From the NCBI RefSeq assembly GCF_004331675.1, contig NZ_SJSN01000006.1:124001-188000 (forward strand): 64,000 nt of DNA, written 5' to 3'. The position numbers and the translations under genes are program-made. Position 1 is the first letter of the stretch, and each line of letters starts with the position of its first letter. A model generated the notes under the pieces. It was not told the origin of the DNA. It did not search any database and was given only the letters and a program-made list of their open reading frames with translations. This stretch comes from Pedobacter frigidisoli. Its GTDB lineage: Bacteria > Bacteroidota > Bacteroidia > Sphingobacteriales > Sphingobacteriaceae. Below, one piece after another: positions 18,101 through 26,843 of this stretch.

Positions 18101-20737
18101 CGTGAGCAAGGTGAAAACCCTACGGAGGCATCAATGTTATCTTTTACGGCGAACAAAGACAAATTTACCGTTGGTGAAGATATTACGCTAACCATCCCGA
18201 CAGGTAAAGATGGAAGAGCTTTAATATCAATCGAAAATGGAAGTCGTGTTTTAAAAACTTTCTGGATTGATACCAAAGCCGGACAAACACAATATAAATT
18301 CAAGGCTGAGAAAGAAATGGCGCCGAATGTTTTCGCAAACATTACGCTGTTGCAGCCTCATGCACAAACCGTTAACGATTTACCAATCAGGATGTATGGT
18401 GCTATTCCGATTTCGGTTGAAGACCCACAAACCATTTTGAAACCAACGATTAAAATGTTGGATAAAATCAAACCTGAGACTGAAAACACCATCACCGTTG
18501 GTGAGCAACACGGCAAAGCTATGACTTATACTATCGCTTTGGTTGATGAGGGATTATTGGATTTAACCCGTTTCAAAACACCTGACCCACATAGCGCATT
18601 TTACGCCCGCGAGGGATTAGGCGTTAAAACCTGGGATTTATTCGATTACGTTTTAGGTGCATGGGGTGGCAATTTAGAACGCATCCTAAGCATCGGTGGT
18701 GATGGAAGTATCAATAAAAATTTAAATCCTGCAAAGGCCAATCGTTTTCAAGCTGTAGTTAAATTTATGGGGCCGTTTAGCATTGGCAAAGGCGAAACCA
18801 AAACCCATAAATTCAAACTGCCGCAATACATTGGAGCCGTTCGAGCGATGGTTGTTGCCGGACAGGATGCCGCTTATGGTTTCGCAGAAAAATCCGTTCA
18901 GGTTAAAAAACCTTTAATGGTGCTTGCTACGCTTCCAAGGGTTATCGGTCCGGGCGAAAGTTTTACTTTACCGGTTACCGTTTTTGCAACGGAAAATAAT
19001 TTAAAAAATATTTCAGTTCAGCTGCAAGCGAGTAATTTAATCGTTCAAGGAACAAATAAACAGCAGCTTTACTACCAAAAAACAGGTGAGCAAATGGCCT
19101 ACTTTGAAGTAAAAGCACCGGATAAAGTTGGCATTGCCAAAGTAAAAGTGATTGCACAAAGCGGTGCTGAAAAAACGGTTTACGATGTAGAAATGGACAT
19201 CAGAAATCCGAATCCTTATGTAACCAATGTGGTTTCGGCTACAGTTCAACCCCACACCAAATGGGCTGTAAATTACTTACCTATCGGGATGGCGGGAACA
19301 AATTCGGGTTCATTAGAAGTTTCTTCAATTCCTGCAATTAATTTGGGTAAACGATTGGGCTACCTGATTCAATATCCTCACGGATGTGTCGAGCAAACCA
19401 CATCGGGTATTTTCCCTCAATTGTATTTGGATAGATTAAGTCAGCTGAATGAACAGCAAAAAGCTAAAACGGAGGCAAACATTAAAGCGGGAATAAATAG
19501 ATTGAAAGGTTTCCAAACCACTGACGGAGGATTATCTTACTGGCCGGGCGAGGGAAATTCTGATGAATGGGGGAGTAATTATGCCGGGCATTTCTTGGTT
19601 GAAGCCCAGAATGCTGGTTACACTTTACCTGTTGGTTTGCTGGATGAGTTATTGCGTTATCAAAAAACGAAAGCAGCAAACTGGGCGCCAAACAGCAATA
19701 ATTTCTACGGAGGAGATTTATCGCAAGCTTACCGCTTATACATGTTGGCCTTGGCTAAGAAACCTGAAATGGCAGCTATGAATCGTTTAAAAGCTTTCGA
19801 ATATCTTTCCGTTGCAGCTAAATGGCGTCTGGCCGCAGCTTATAGACTAGCCGGACAAAACAATGTTGCACAAAACATGATTAGCGGACTGGATACCTCT
19901 ATCCAACCTTACAAACAGTTGGGCGGCACTTATGGCTCTGATGTTCGTGATGGGGCAATGATTTTGGAAACACTTACTTTACTTGGACAAAAAGCAAAGG
20001 CAGCTAGTTTATTGCAACCTTTGGCAGCTAAATTAGGTGAAAACACTTGGTACAGTACCCAAACAACGGCTTACAGTTTATTGGCGATTGCTAAATTCTG
20101 CGGTTCTAATCAGTCATCGAATAAACTGCAATATCAATATATTTTAGATGGAAAATCAGCTCCAGTAAATTCAAACCAATATTTGAATAGCACTCCAGTC
20201 AGTTTTAAAGGTGGCACTGCCTCTATTACCAATAATGGTAATAATGTATTGTTTGTTCGTTTGGTTTTGGAGGGACAACCTGTTGCAGGTCAGAATAATT
20301 TCTTACCAAACCGACCAGATGTTTTAGACATGAATGTGGCTTACAAACGTTTAAACGGAACACCTTTGGACCCAACAACCTTAAAACAGGGAACAGATTT
20401 TTATGCTGAAGTAACGGTTAAAAACCCAGGCAGAATGGGTTATTATGAACAATTGGCATTAACGCAAATCTTTCCGTCGGGTTGGGAAATTATTAATACC
20501 CGTGTTAATGATAACCAAAGCATTTTGGCCTCATCGCCATTTACTTATCAGGATATACGAGATGACAGGGTTTTCACTTATTTCAATATCAGAGAGAATG
20601 AAAGTTTGGTTTATAAAGTATTGCTAAATGCCTCTTATCTAGGGAAATATTATTTATCTGCGGTTCAATGCGAGGCGATGTACAACAATGATATTTCTGC
20701 AACCCAAGCTGGTAAGTGGGTTCAGGTGGTTAAGTAG
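15137..20737 (+). CDS. yfhM: Bacterial alpha-2-macroglobulin (YfhM type, thioester form)
   Basis: An 1866-residue envelope protein thought to trap and inactivate host or rival proteases in the periplasm. An N-terminal membrane anchor (FIFIGLIAVSIAALVFIYF, residues 15-33) precedes successive macroglobulin domains: the MG2-like region near 670 (RGVWRPGDSLFVSFV), the A2M family region near 1210 (KFMGPFSIGKGETKTHKFKLPQ), and an alpha/alpha toroid carrying the thioester motif GCVEQ with Cys at residue 1417. An Asp/Glu/Tyr-rich insertion lies at about 465-495 (DNEEEYYGGDDSYGEKIDEDDE). As in many bacteria, pbpC lies downstream, here separated by a transposase relic. The N-terminus lacks a lipobox. 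Confidence 0.92.
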   Translation: MEQPSTYKSSSKKKFIFIGLIAVSIAALVFIYFNRKKKTNEENQAYAKYIEAYTSGTISKKSFIRVHLANAATGMQDLGKADSRDLFDFSPSISGKTYWIDPQTVEFRPDENLKPGKEYEATFKLSEVSATEKGLEDFDFEFKVITPGVVLSQNGLVSQNNTSLDYMKLTGEVATADAEETSKIEKIIELDFDQKLKIKWQHDPAKNISKFTIDSIKKKGEDQTLKIDWDGDAIDADQKGKEEIRIPALNKFEILDMKAIQGEEDYALVQFSEPIGVGQDLTGMISLGNLSDLRYTIDASQVKVYAAAELKGDYTLSVNNGVENINGKTLTGGKTANLVFEDKLPSVTIAGSGTILPNSGKLVLPFEAINLKAVDVTVIKIYENNIPQFFQTNSYKDGNELRRVAKPILQKTVRLDEDKALNLHKKNRFTLDLDKMIRTEPGAMYRVTIAFRQEYNAFNCKAGVEKASDGNGDNEEEYYGGDDSYGEKIDEDDEFWQRYNNYYPANYRWDDKDNPCTPSFYTNQRWASRNLIASNIGLVAKRGNDNSMLIVATDLLTAKPLSGVNLELMDYQKQIIFTTKTDGDGFARFDLKRQPFLLIAKNGSERGYLKLDDGSSLPLSRFDVGGDVVQSGLKGFIYGERGVWRPGDSLFVSFVLEDKLKKLPANYPVTMEFYNPKGQLYKRLINGKPLNGFYSFKTATESTAPTGNWMAKVKAGGATFTKTLKIETVMPNRLKIDFNVGNRTYLSSGTSAATLSAKWLFGAVAQNLKAKVDVNLNTTETKFKGFEGFSFDNPTVNFQSQVKTIFEGTLNAAGTAQINTNLNENNTAPGVLRANFTTKVFEPGGNFSIDNFSIPYHVYKSYLGIRPEKGDKLSGMLLTGKDHKIEIVNVNTDGKLLGGSKTVQVELYKTQWRWWWEQDNQNTYANFTQNQYNKLVETHSVNLTNGKGSWNLRIDEPEWGRYLILVRDENGGHVTGKSVYVDWPGWAQREQGENPTEASMLSFTANKDKFTVGEDITLTIPTGKDGRALISIENGSRVLKTFWIDTKAGQTQYKFKAEKEMAPNVFANITLLQPHAQTVNDLPIRMYGAIPISVEDPQTILKPTIKMLDKIKPETENTITVGEQHGKAMTYTIALVDEGLLDLTRFKTPDPHSAFYAREGLGVKTWDLFDYVLGAWGGNLERILSIGGDGSINKNLNPAKANRFQAVVKFMGPFSIGKGETKTHKFKLPQYIGAVRAMVVAGQDAAYGFAEKSVQVKKPLMVLATLPRVIGPGESFTLPVTVFATENNLKNISVQLQASNLIVQGTNKQQLYYQKTGEQMAYFEVKAPDKVGIAKVKVIAQSGAEKTVYDVEMDIRNPNPYVTNVVSATVQPHTKWAVNYLPIGMAGTNSGSLEVSSIPAINLGKRLGYLIQYPHGCVEQTTSGIFPQLYLDRLSQLNEQQKAKTEANIKAGINRLKGFQTTDGGLSYWPGEGNSDEWGSNYAGHFLVEAQNAGYTLPVGLLDELLRYQKTKAANWAPNSNNFYGGDLSQAYRLYMLALAKKPEMAAMNRLKAFEYLSVAAKWRLAAAYRLAGQNNVAQNMISGLDTSIQPYKQLGGTYGSDVRDGAMILETLTLLGQKAKAASLLQPLAAKLGENTWYSTQTTAYSLLAIAKFCGSNQSSNKLQYQYILDGKSAPVNSNQYLNSTPVSFKGGTASITNNGNNVLFVRLVLEGQPVAGQNNFLPNRPDVLDMNVAYKRLNGTPLDPTTLKQGTDFYAEVTVKNPGRMGYYEQLALTQIFPSGWEIINTRVNDNQSILASSPFTYQDIRDDRVFTYFNIRENESLVYKVLLNASYLGKYYLSAVQCEAMYNNDISATQAGKWVQVVK

Positions 20738-20786
20738 TGGTTTCTTTTAGAAAATTCACGCCATAATGCCTATCATAAACCACCCC

Positions 20787-20814
20787 CTAACCCCTCCTTG
20801 GAAGTAAGGAGGGG
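20787..20814 (+). terminator. GC-rich hairpin after the macroglobulin gene
   Basis: CCCCTCCTT (20791-20799) and AAGGAGGGG (20806-20814) form a perfect 9-bp stem with a 6-nt loop. No T run follows. It may be a terminator or one of the CCCCTCC-type interspersed palindromes common in this phylum. Confidence 0.45.
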
Positions 20815-20920
20815 AATTGGACACCGCTGGTTGAAAGTTTTTATGGTAATTTTTAAGTTAGTAAGTTTAACACCCAAGCCAATAATAAATGCAAAAATTT
20901 TCCTTTATTACTTACAATTC

Positions 20921-21085
20921 TATCGCCTCGGTTCGTGTCCCCACGATCCGAAATTTATAATTAGCTCCATTGTTCGTGAGGACACGAACCATGGCATAGT
21001 CGTCATTGCGAGGAACGAAGAAATCTTAAAGCGAACTTACATATCTATCGCCTTGCTTCGTGTTCCCACGAGCCGAAATTTATGG
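20921..21085. repeat. REP palindrome cluster left of the transposase relic
   Basis: Two modules of the form ATCGCCTCGGTTCGTGTCC..ACGA..CGAAATTTAT (20921 and 21045) are present. The first is completed by TGTTCGTGAGGACACGAACC (20971-20990), whose arms GTTCGTG and CACGAAC form a perfect stem, then ATGGC. A different short element, GTCATTGCGAGGAACGAAGA (21002-21021), lies between them. The same modules recur right of the transposase, as expected for REP sequences mobilised by a RAYT. Confidence 0.75.
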
Positions 21086-21104
21086 TTTCTTAAAATTATT
21101 TTAA

Positions 21105-21652
21105 ATGGATAAATTATTTGAGCATCAGAGAAAAAGTTATATTGAATTAGGTCAAATATATTTTTGGATGGCAACGATTACAAATGGCAAATTCTTTTGT
21201 TCAAAAACAAATTTAAAGACATAATAATTAGTTCTTTTGAACATTTAAGTAAGCTTAAAAAAATTGATATATATGCATTTGTTATTATGCCAAACCACAT
21301 ACATTTAATTTGGAAAGTAAATGAATTAAATGGAAAAGAAACAGCTCAAGGCTCGTTCTTAAAATATACAGCTCATGAATTTAAAAAGTTATTAAATGAT
21401 GAAGAATTAATAAGTTATCGGGTAAATCTAGCTAACAAGAATTATGAATTTTGGCAAAGAGATTCTTTAGCTACACATTTATATTCTCCTGATGTAGCAT
21501 ATCAAAAGTTAGATTATTTACACAACAATCCAACAACAGAGCGTTGGCAACTGGCTGATGAGCCGTCTAATTATTTGTATTCATCCGCAAGTTTTTATGA
21601 GAATAATGAAACGAGATTTAAATTTTTGAAAGACTTGAGGTTGGAATTTTAG
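21105..21652 (+). pseudogene. REP-associated tyrosine transposase (RAYT), frameshifted
   Basis: RAYTs are single-copy Y1 (HUH) transposases that nick and spread REP palindromes. The N-terminus reads MDKLFEHQRKSYIELGQIYF from 21105, then hits a stop at 21222. The rest of the protein continues in the +2 frame: FKDIIISSFEH, the HUH motif FVIMPNHIHLIW, FLKYTAHEF, and the YLHNNP segment. A single missing T in the AAATGG at 21182-21187 would restore TNWQILL, the expected family sequence. The element therefore seems inactive unless the base is a sequencing error. REP copies on both sides match its usual setting. Confidence 0.8.
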
Positions 21653-22091
21653 TTTTTTAAAATGTTTCGTGGAGACACGAACCATGGCAGGTTAATTTTA
21701 GTCGAGAGGTTAAGAACTTAAAGTAAAAATATCATCGCCTCGGTTCGTATCCTCACGAAACGAAATTTATAAAATATAATGGTTCGTGAGGACACGAATC
21801 ATGGCATAAGAGCCATCTAATTATTTGTATTCATCCGCAAGTTTTTATGAGAATAACGAAACGAGATTTAAATTTTTGAAAGACTTGAGATTAGAGTTTT
21901 AGTTTTTTAAAATATTTCGTGGGGACACGAACCATGGCTTAAAATGTTTCGTGGGGACATGAACCATGGCAGGTTAATTTTAGTCGAGAGGTTAAGAACT
22001 TAAAGTAAAAATATCATCGCCTCGGTTCCTGTCCTCACGAAACGAAATTTATAAAACATAATGGTTCGTGAGGACACGAAGCATGGCATAA
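21560..22091. repeat. Tandem duplication of the transposase 3' end with REP copies
   Basis: Bases 21560-21809 (the last 93 bp of the RAYT gene plus downstream REP modules) are repeated at 21810-22091. The second copy is 32 bp longer because one REP half (TTTCGTGGGGACA..GAACCATGGC) is itself doubled at 21911-21970. At least four GTTCGTG..CACGAAC-type stems lie here. The copies differ at about ten positions, so the duplication is not brand new. The region fills the gap before pbpC. Confidence 0.85.
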
Positions 22092-22105
22092 AAAAATCAT
22101 AGTTA

Positions 22106-24487
22106 ATGAACAAAACCCCAAAAGCATTTCTTATTTCCGACATCATCTGCTTTGCCCTGCTTTTGGTTTTTCTTTTTTCCTTACCAACAAAACTTTTCAA
22201 ATCCCCTACTTCTTTTGTGATTGAGGCAAACAATGGAAATCTATTAAGTGCTGCAATTGCCAGCGATGGACAATGGCGATTTCCAGTTGCTGATTCAGTC
22301 CCTGTAAAATTTAAAGATTGTATTATCGCTTTTGAAGATAAACGATTTTATAATCACTTTGGCATTGATTTTTTGGCTATGAGCAGAGCCATGCGACAAA
22401 ATTTTAAAGCAAAAAGTGTGGTAAGTGGAGGAAGTACTTTAACCATGCAAGTAATTCGTTTATCCAGAAAGCAAGACCGAACAATTTGGCAAAAATTATT
22501 GGAGGTGATTTTAGCTTTGCGATTAGAACTTAAATATTCAAAAGAAGAAATTATTGGTTTGTATGCAGCCAATGCACCGTTTGGGAGCAATGTGGTAGGT
22601 TTGGAAGCCGCAAGCTGGCGCTACTACGGTCGTGACGCAAAGACACTTTCATGGGGAGAAATGGCAACTTTAGCTGTTCTACCAAATAGTCCGTCATTGG
22701 TTCGCCCTGGTAAAAATTCTGCTCGATTAATCAAAAAGCGAAATGACTTATTAGACAAGCTGGCGAAACTAAAATACATTGACCAATCGACAGCCAATCT
22801 CTCAAAACTCGAACCTGTTCCCGGCAAACCACTTCCCTTGCCTCAAAATGCACCACATTTATTGAACAGATTTAAAGCAGAAAGAGCGAGCCTTGAAATC
22901 AATTCAACAAGGATTAAATCCACTTTGAATGAAGATATTCAACTCAAAATTAATTCCATTTTAAAAAGATATAATAACCGGTACCGGGCAAATGACATCA
23001 ATAATACTTCGGCTTTGGTTTTAGATGCAAGAACTGGGCAAGTAGTAAGTTACGTCGGGAACATTTATCAACCAGAAAATGCAGATTTACAAAGTCATGT
23101 TGATATGATTAAAGCACCTAGGAGTCCTGGCAGTACGCTAAAACCTTTGCTTTATGCCAGTATGCTTAACGATGGTTTCATTTTGCCGCATACTTTAATT
23201 CCTGATATTCCAACACAAATTGCAGGTTACTCGCCACAGAATTATGATTTGGGTTACGACGGGGCCATTTCTGCAGATAAAGCCTTGAGCCGTTCGCTAA
23301 ATATCCCTGCAGTGAAAATGTTGCAGCAATATAATTATGAGCGCTTTTATGATAAGCTTAAAAAACTTGGAATCGGCACGCTGAATCAACCTGCCGACCA
23401 CTACGGTTTATCGTTAATTTTGGGTGGAAGTGAAGTTACCATGTGGGATTTGGCTAACACTTACATGGGTATGGTTCGAACGCTGAACCATTTCAACACT
23501 TATAAAGGCTTATATAATCCCGATGATTACAAGCAAGCAACTTATTTCACCTCTGATAAGAAAGAAGAAAAGGATTATCAACGGACTTCATTTTTAGACC
23601 ATGGAGCGATTTGGGCAACTTTCAATGCGATGGAGGAAGTAATGCGACCTGGCGATGAGGGATTATGGGAACAGTTTTCTTCTTCGCAAAGAGTGGCATG
23701 GAAAACCGGAACAAGCTTTGGCTTTCGCGATGCCTGGGCTGTTGGCTTAACACCGAATTATATTGTCTGCGTTTGGGTTGGCAATGCCGATGGCGAGGGT
23801 CGTCCGGGTTTAGTTGGTATTGAAGCTGCAGCACCTGTTCTGTTTGATATCTTCAAGTTGTTGCCTAATGGAAAATGGTTTGAAACTCCAAAAACAAAAC
23901 TTAAAAAAATTAAAGTTTGTAAACAGAGCGGTTACAAAGCCGGCGAAAATTGCCCTGATGTTGCGGAGGAATTGGTGCCCACTGCAGGAGAAAAAACAGC
24001 CGTTTGCCCTTTTCATAAACTGATTCATTTAGATAGAACAGGAACTTATCGCGTTACCGACCAATGTGAAAGTGTGACGAGTATGCAACATAAAAGCTGG
24101 TTTATTTTGCCTCCTGCGATGGAATATTATTACAAAATAAAAAACAGCGATTACAAAAGCTTACCTCCTTTTATGACCGGTTGTGAGAATAACGGCGGCA
24201 ATAATGTAATGGAATTGATTTATCCTAAAAATGGCGCCATCGTTTATATCCCTTTGGAACTGGACGGTACTAGAGGAAAAATCGTGTTAAATGCTGCCCA
24301 CAGAAATCAGAATTCTAAAATTTATTGGCATATCGATAATGAATATGTCGCCACAACAACAAATTATCATCAGCTGGCTGTTAGTCCTGTGCCTGGTAAA
24401 CATACATTGACTTTGGTTGATGAAAATGGGGAAAGATTGGTTCAGTTTTTTACGGTTTTGGATAAAGAGAAAAAGCAGAAAGACTAA
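22106..24487 (+). CDS. pbpC: Penicillin-binding protein 1C
   Basis: A bifunctional peptidoglycan synthase of 793 residues. A membrane anchor near residues 10-28 is followed by the GT51 glycosyltransferase domain (EDKRFYNHFGID near 75, GGSTLTMQVIRL near 108). The transpeptidase has the catalytic Ser343 in SPGSTLKP, the SLN motif in SRSLNIPAV and KTG at residue 533. A C-terminal BiPBP_C domain starts near 690 and carries several cysteines. PbpC typically pairs with the YfhM macroglobulin, perhaps repairing the wall after protease or phage attack. Here a REP block sits between them. Confidence 0.95.
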   Translation: MNKTPKAFLISDIICFALLLVFLFSLPTKLFKSPTSFVIEANNGNLLSAAIASDGQWRFPVADSVPVKFKDCIIAFEDKRFYNHFGIDFLAMSRAMRQNFKAKSVVSGGSTLTMQVIRLSRKQDRTIWQKLLEVILALRLELKYSKEEIIGLYAANAPFGSNVVGLEAASWRYYGRDAKTLSWGEMATLAVLPNSPSLVRPGKNSARLIKKRNDLLDKLAKLKYIDQSTANLSKLEPVPGKPLPLPQNAPHLLNRFKAERASLEINSTRIKSTLNEDIQLKINSILKRYNNRYRANDINNTSALVLDARTGQVVSYVGNIYQPENADLQSHVDMIKAPRSPGSTLKPLLYASMLNDGFILPHTLIPDIPTQIAGYSPQNYDLGYDGAISADKALSRSLNIPAVKMLQQYNYERFYDKLKKLGIGTLNQPADHYGLSLILGGSEVTMWDLANTYMGMVRTLNHFNTYKGLYNPDDYKQATYFTSDKKEEKDYQRTSFLDHGAIWATFNAMEEVMRPGDEGLWEQFSSSQRVAWKTGTSFGFRDAWAVGLTPNYIVCVWVGNADGEGRPGLVGIEAAAPVLFDIFKLLPNGKWFETPKTKLKKIKVCKQSGYKAGENCPDVAEELVPTAGEKTAVCPFHKLIHLDRTGTYRVTDQCESVTSMQHKSWFILPPAMEYYYKIKNSDYKSLPPFMTGCENNGGNNVMELIYPKNGAIVYIPLELDGTRGKIVLNAAHRNQNSKIYWHIDNEYVATTTNYHQLAVSPVPGKHTLTLVDENGERLVQFFTVLDKEKKQKD

Positions 24488-24620
24488 AGCTTAAAGACCA
24501 AAGGCAAAAGAAAATTAACCGCTGATTTTTATAAATAAACACGGATTTTTGTGCAGATTTCTAAATTTCATAAACCTGATAGAGTGGAAATACTTTTAAA
24601 TAGCTTCAACTTTAATATAC

Positions 24621-24684
24621 TGTCATGCTGAGGCACGAAGCATCTGCAACCGATGAAACAGATTCTTCGTACCTCAGAATGACA
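24621..24684. repeat. REP-like palindrome, TGTCATGCTGAGG family
   Basis: A 64-bp imperfect palindrome: TGTCATGCTGAGGCACGAAG at one end and CTTCGTACCTCAGAATGACA at the other, with GCATCTGCAACCGATGAAAC between. A second copy of the same element is at 33736-33799. It is unrelated in sequence to the REPs around the RAYT relic, so a second mobilising transposase likely exists elsewhere in the genome. Confidence 0.75.
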
Positions 24685-24756
24685 GAGGTTTTTAAAAGAT
24701 TGCAACGATAGCAGGACTGCAGTGTCCGATTATTACAGAACATTGCTTTCCAAAAA

Positions 24757-25449
24757 CTATATCTCGGTTTTAGTTACTACTAATTTCCGCTCTATTGTAC
24801 CATAAACAATTAAATATTGCGCAATCATGTATGTTGCCATTATGAGAACGCCACTTTGTGGAATCGGCTGTGCAAATTTATTAATGGCCAGTGCACTATC
24901 TGACAATAGAAAAAATAAAGCGCCGTACAAAATTAGTTTGAAGCTAAAAATATTAACTTTTCCGTAGCGATTTACAGCCATTATTGCCATAAAAGTGATA
25001 ATAATGGCATACATTAAAACTAGGAATTGCATTGCGCCAAGAAATGGTTGGATGTAGAAAAACAATCCTACGCAAAAGATTATTAACGCACCAACTGCCC
25101 ACAAAAAAAATGAATTTTTGTAATTCGGATTCGATTTATGGTCAAGGATAAAAGCCCTGATGTAAAAGATGTGGCAGAGTAAAAAAGCAATTAACCCATA
25201 GATGAAGAAACTCGAGTGGCCGGATTGCAGCATTAATAAAACGTCGCCAGCTAAGCCAAAAATTAAGCCTGTAAATATACGTTTGTGAAATCGCCCCTTT
25301 AAATTGGTACTTAAATAAAGCCAAACTAAAAGTGTAATTACGATTAACGGTTTGGAGAAATTACGCAATTGAATGTTTCCATCAGTTTCCGCATAAAGTT
25401 GAATGATGAATACGAGCGCAAAAATAAAAGAGAATAATTTAGTCTTCAT
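24757..25449 (-). CDS. YhhN/TMEM86-family lysoplasmalogenase
   Basis: A 230-residue integral membrane protein with about eight hydrophobic helices. Family signatures include FTGLIFGLAGDVLLML (residues about 60-75, with the conserved Gly and Asp) and FLLSDSALAINKF (about 175-188, with the second conserved Asp). Characterised members hydrolyse the vinyl-ether bond of lysoplasmalogens. The gene overlaps the end of the upstream fatty-acid-hydroxylase-family gene by 11 nt, which implies translational coupling and a shared role in ether-lipid turnover. The activity itself is inferred. Confidence 0.82.
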   Translation of the reverse strand: MKTKLFSFIFALVFIIQLYAETDGNIQLRNFSKPLIVITLLVWLYLSTNLKGRFHKRIFTGLIFGLAGDVLLMLQSGHSSFFIYGLIAFLLCHIFYIRAFILDHKSNPNYKNSFFLWAVGALIIFCVGLFFYIQPFLGAMQFLVLMYAIIITFMAIMAVNRYGKVNIFSFKLILYGALFFLLSDSALAINKFAQPIPQSGVLIMATYMIAQYLIVYGTIERKLVVTKTEI

Positions 25450-26656
25450 CGGAAATAGGGTTTGCCTTTTGCAAATTGAAGAACCAAATTACGGATATTA
25501 ACTGAATGCCAGCAAATATTACTTGGTATCCGATTGGAAATTTCAAAATCAATATCAATAGAAAGCCGAGTGCTAATCTAAAATATTCGAATTTTACAAG
25601 CCATTGTTTCTGCTCCAACAGAGCGCCGCACGTTGTCAATGTACAAAGTGTGAAAACAGCACCTGAAACGAGTGACAGTGTATCTAATTTTGTGTAGGAA
25701 AACAATATTACTGAACCTGCAGTTAATGCAAGTAGAAATTGTACTAAAACATATGCCGTAAGTTTAGATTGATATTCGGGATTATATTTCTTATAGGTTT
25801 CTATATCTATTTCAGGAGCATTTTGAAAACCACCCAAATGTTGAGGAAACCAACCGGGAGGTTTCAGAAAAACCTTAATTTTATCGCTGATTTTTGGCGA
25901 TTGACGAGCGGTTTTTACTAAATCATCCCAATAATGGAGGTTAGCCCAAAGCGGATTCCAACTTGCCAAAGGTTTGGTTATTCCGTAGTAAACTTCTTCT
26001 TCTTCTTTCTGAAAGGTACCGAAAAACCTATCCCAGATAATTAATGTGCCTGCATGGTTTTTATCAATGTATTTTGGGTTTGAACCATGATGAACACGAT
26101 GATGTGATGGTGTATTTAAAACATACTCAAAAATACCCATCGATTTAATTGCCCGGGTATGAATCCAAAATTGGTATAGTGTATTGAATGAACTCAAGGT
26201 TAGAAACATAATCGGGTCGAAACCTGCGAAAGCCAAAGGCAAATAAAAAACCCAACTAAACCAACCTTGAAACCAGCTTTGACGCAATGCAACGGTTAAG
26301 TTATACTCTTCTGATTGATGATGAACAATATGTGCCGCCCAAAGTGCATTTACCTGATGGCTCATTCTGTGAAACCAATAGTAGAAAAAATCGACGCAAA
26401 TAAAAAGAATAATCCAAACCCAAATGGTTTTAGGCATCTCGAAAAATCGCCAATGTTCGAAAATGTATTTATAACCAAAGAACAAAGCTGTTTTCATAAA
26501 GATACCGGTGAGCTGTTGCCCTATTCCCTGACTTAGATTTGAAATGCTATCATTTAACCTGTAATAATTAAGTTTTTTATAAAAGTTGTAGGCAAGTTCA
26601 ATTCCTATTAGGATAAAAAACACAGGCACAGATAAAGCGATGTAATCTACTTTCAT
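25439..26656 (-). CDS. Fatty acid hydroxylase family protein, alkylglycerol monooxygenase-like
   Basis: A 405-residue membrane di-iron enzyme of the sterol desaturase/fatty acid hydroxylase superfamily. The histidine clusters are HRMSHQ (about residue 95), HIVHHQSEEYN (about 109) and HRVHHGSNPKYIDKN (about 187), in the order expected. The spacing and the YIDKNHAGTLIIWDRFFGTF segment resemble alkylglycerol monooxygenase, which cleaves ether lipids. A C-terminal extension of about 110 residues adds four more membrane helices. The 3' end overlaps the lysoplasmalogenase gene. Sterol desaturase is the alternative, but sterol synthesis is not expected here. Confidence 0.8.
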   Translation of the reverse strand: MKVDYIALSVPVFFILIGIELAYNFYKKLNYYRLNDSISNLSQGIGQQLTGIFMKTALFFGYKYIFEHWRFFEMPKTIWVWIILFICVDFFYYWFHRMSHQVNALWAAHIVHHQSEEYNLTVALRQSWFQGWFSWVFYLPLAFAGFDPIMFLTLSSFNTLYQFWIHTRAIKSMGIFEYVLNTPSHHRVHHGSNPKYIDKNHAGTLIIWDRFFGTFQKEEEEVYYGITKPLASWNPLWANLHYWDDLVKTARQSPKISDKIKVFLKPPGWFPQHLGGFQNAPEIDIETYKKYNPEYQSKLTAYVLVQFLLALTAGSVILFSYTKLDTLSLVSGAVFTLCTLTTCGALLEQKQWLVKFEYFRLALGFLLILILKFPIGYQVIFAGIQLISVIWFFNLQKANPISDED

Positions 26657-26843
26657 ATTGAAAAGAAAATACTTGGTTAGAAATAATCAACTTACAATTT
26701 AGGAAATTTTCATCTTAAGCTAAACTTTATTCTTGTAATATTTGTGATGAGGGTTGGAGAACGCTCAGAATGATTACTACATTTGTTATGCTAAACCAAA
26801 TGATTAAGCGTTAATATTTTGGTTTTAAACTCATTCCATCCTT

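Noticed and set aside
20798..21112. Plus-strand frame of about 104 codons across the REP region
   Set aside because: It runs through REP palindromes and has no recognisable protein features.
20921..22091. CRISPR array
   Set aside because: Repeats are palindromic REPs of unequal spacing, with duplicated rather than unique spacers, and no cas genes are near.
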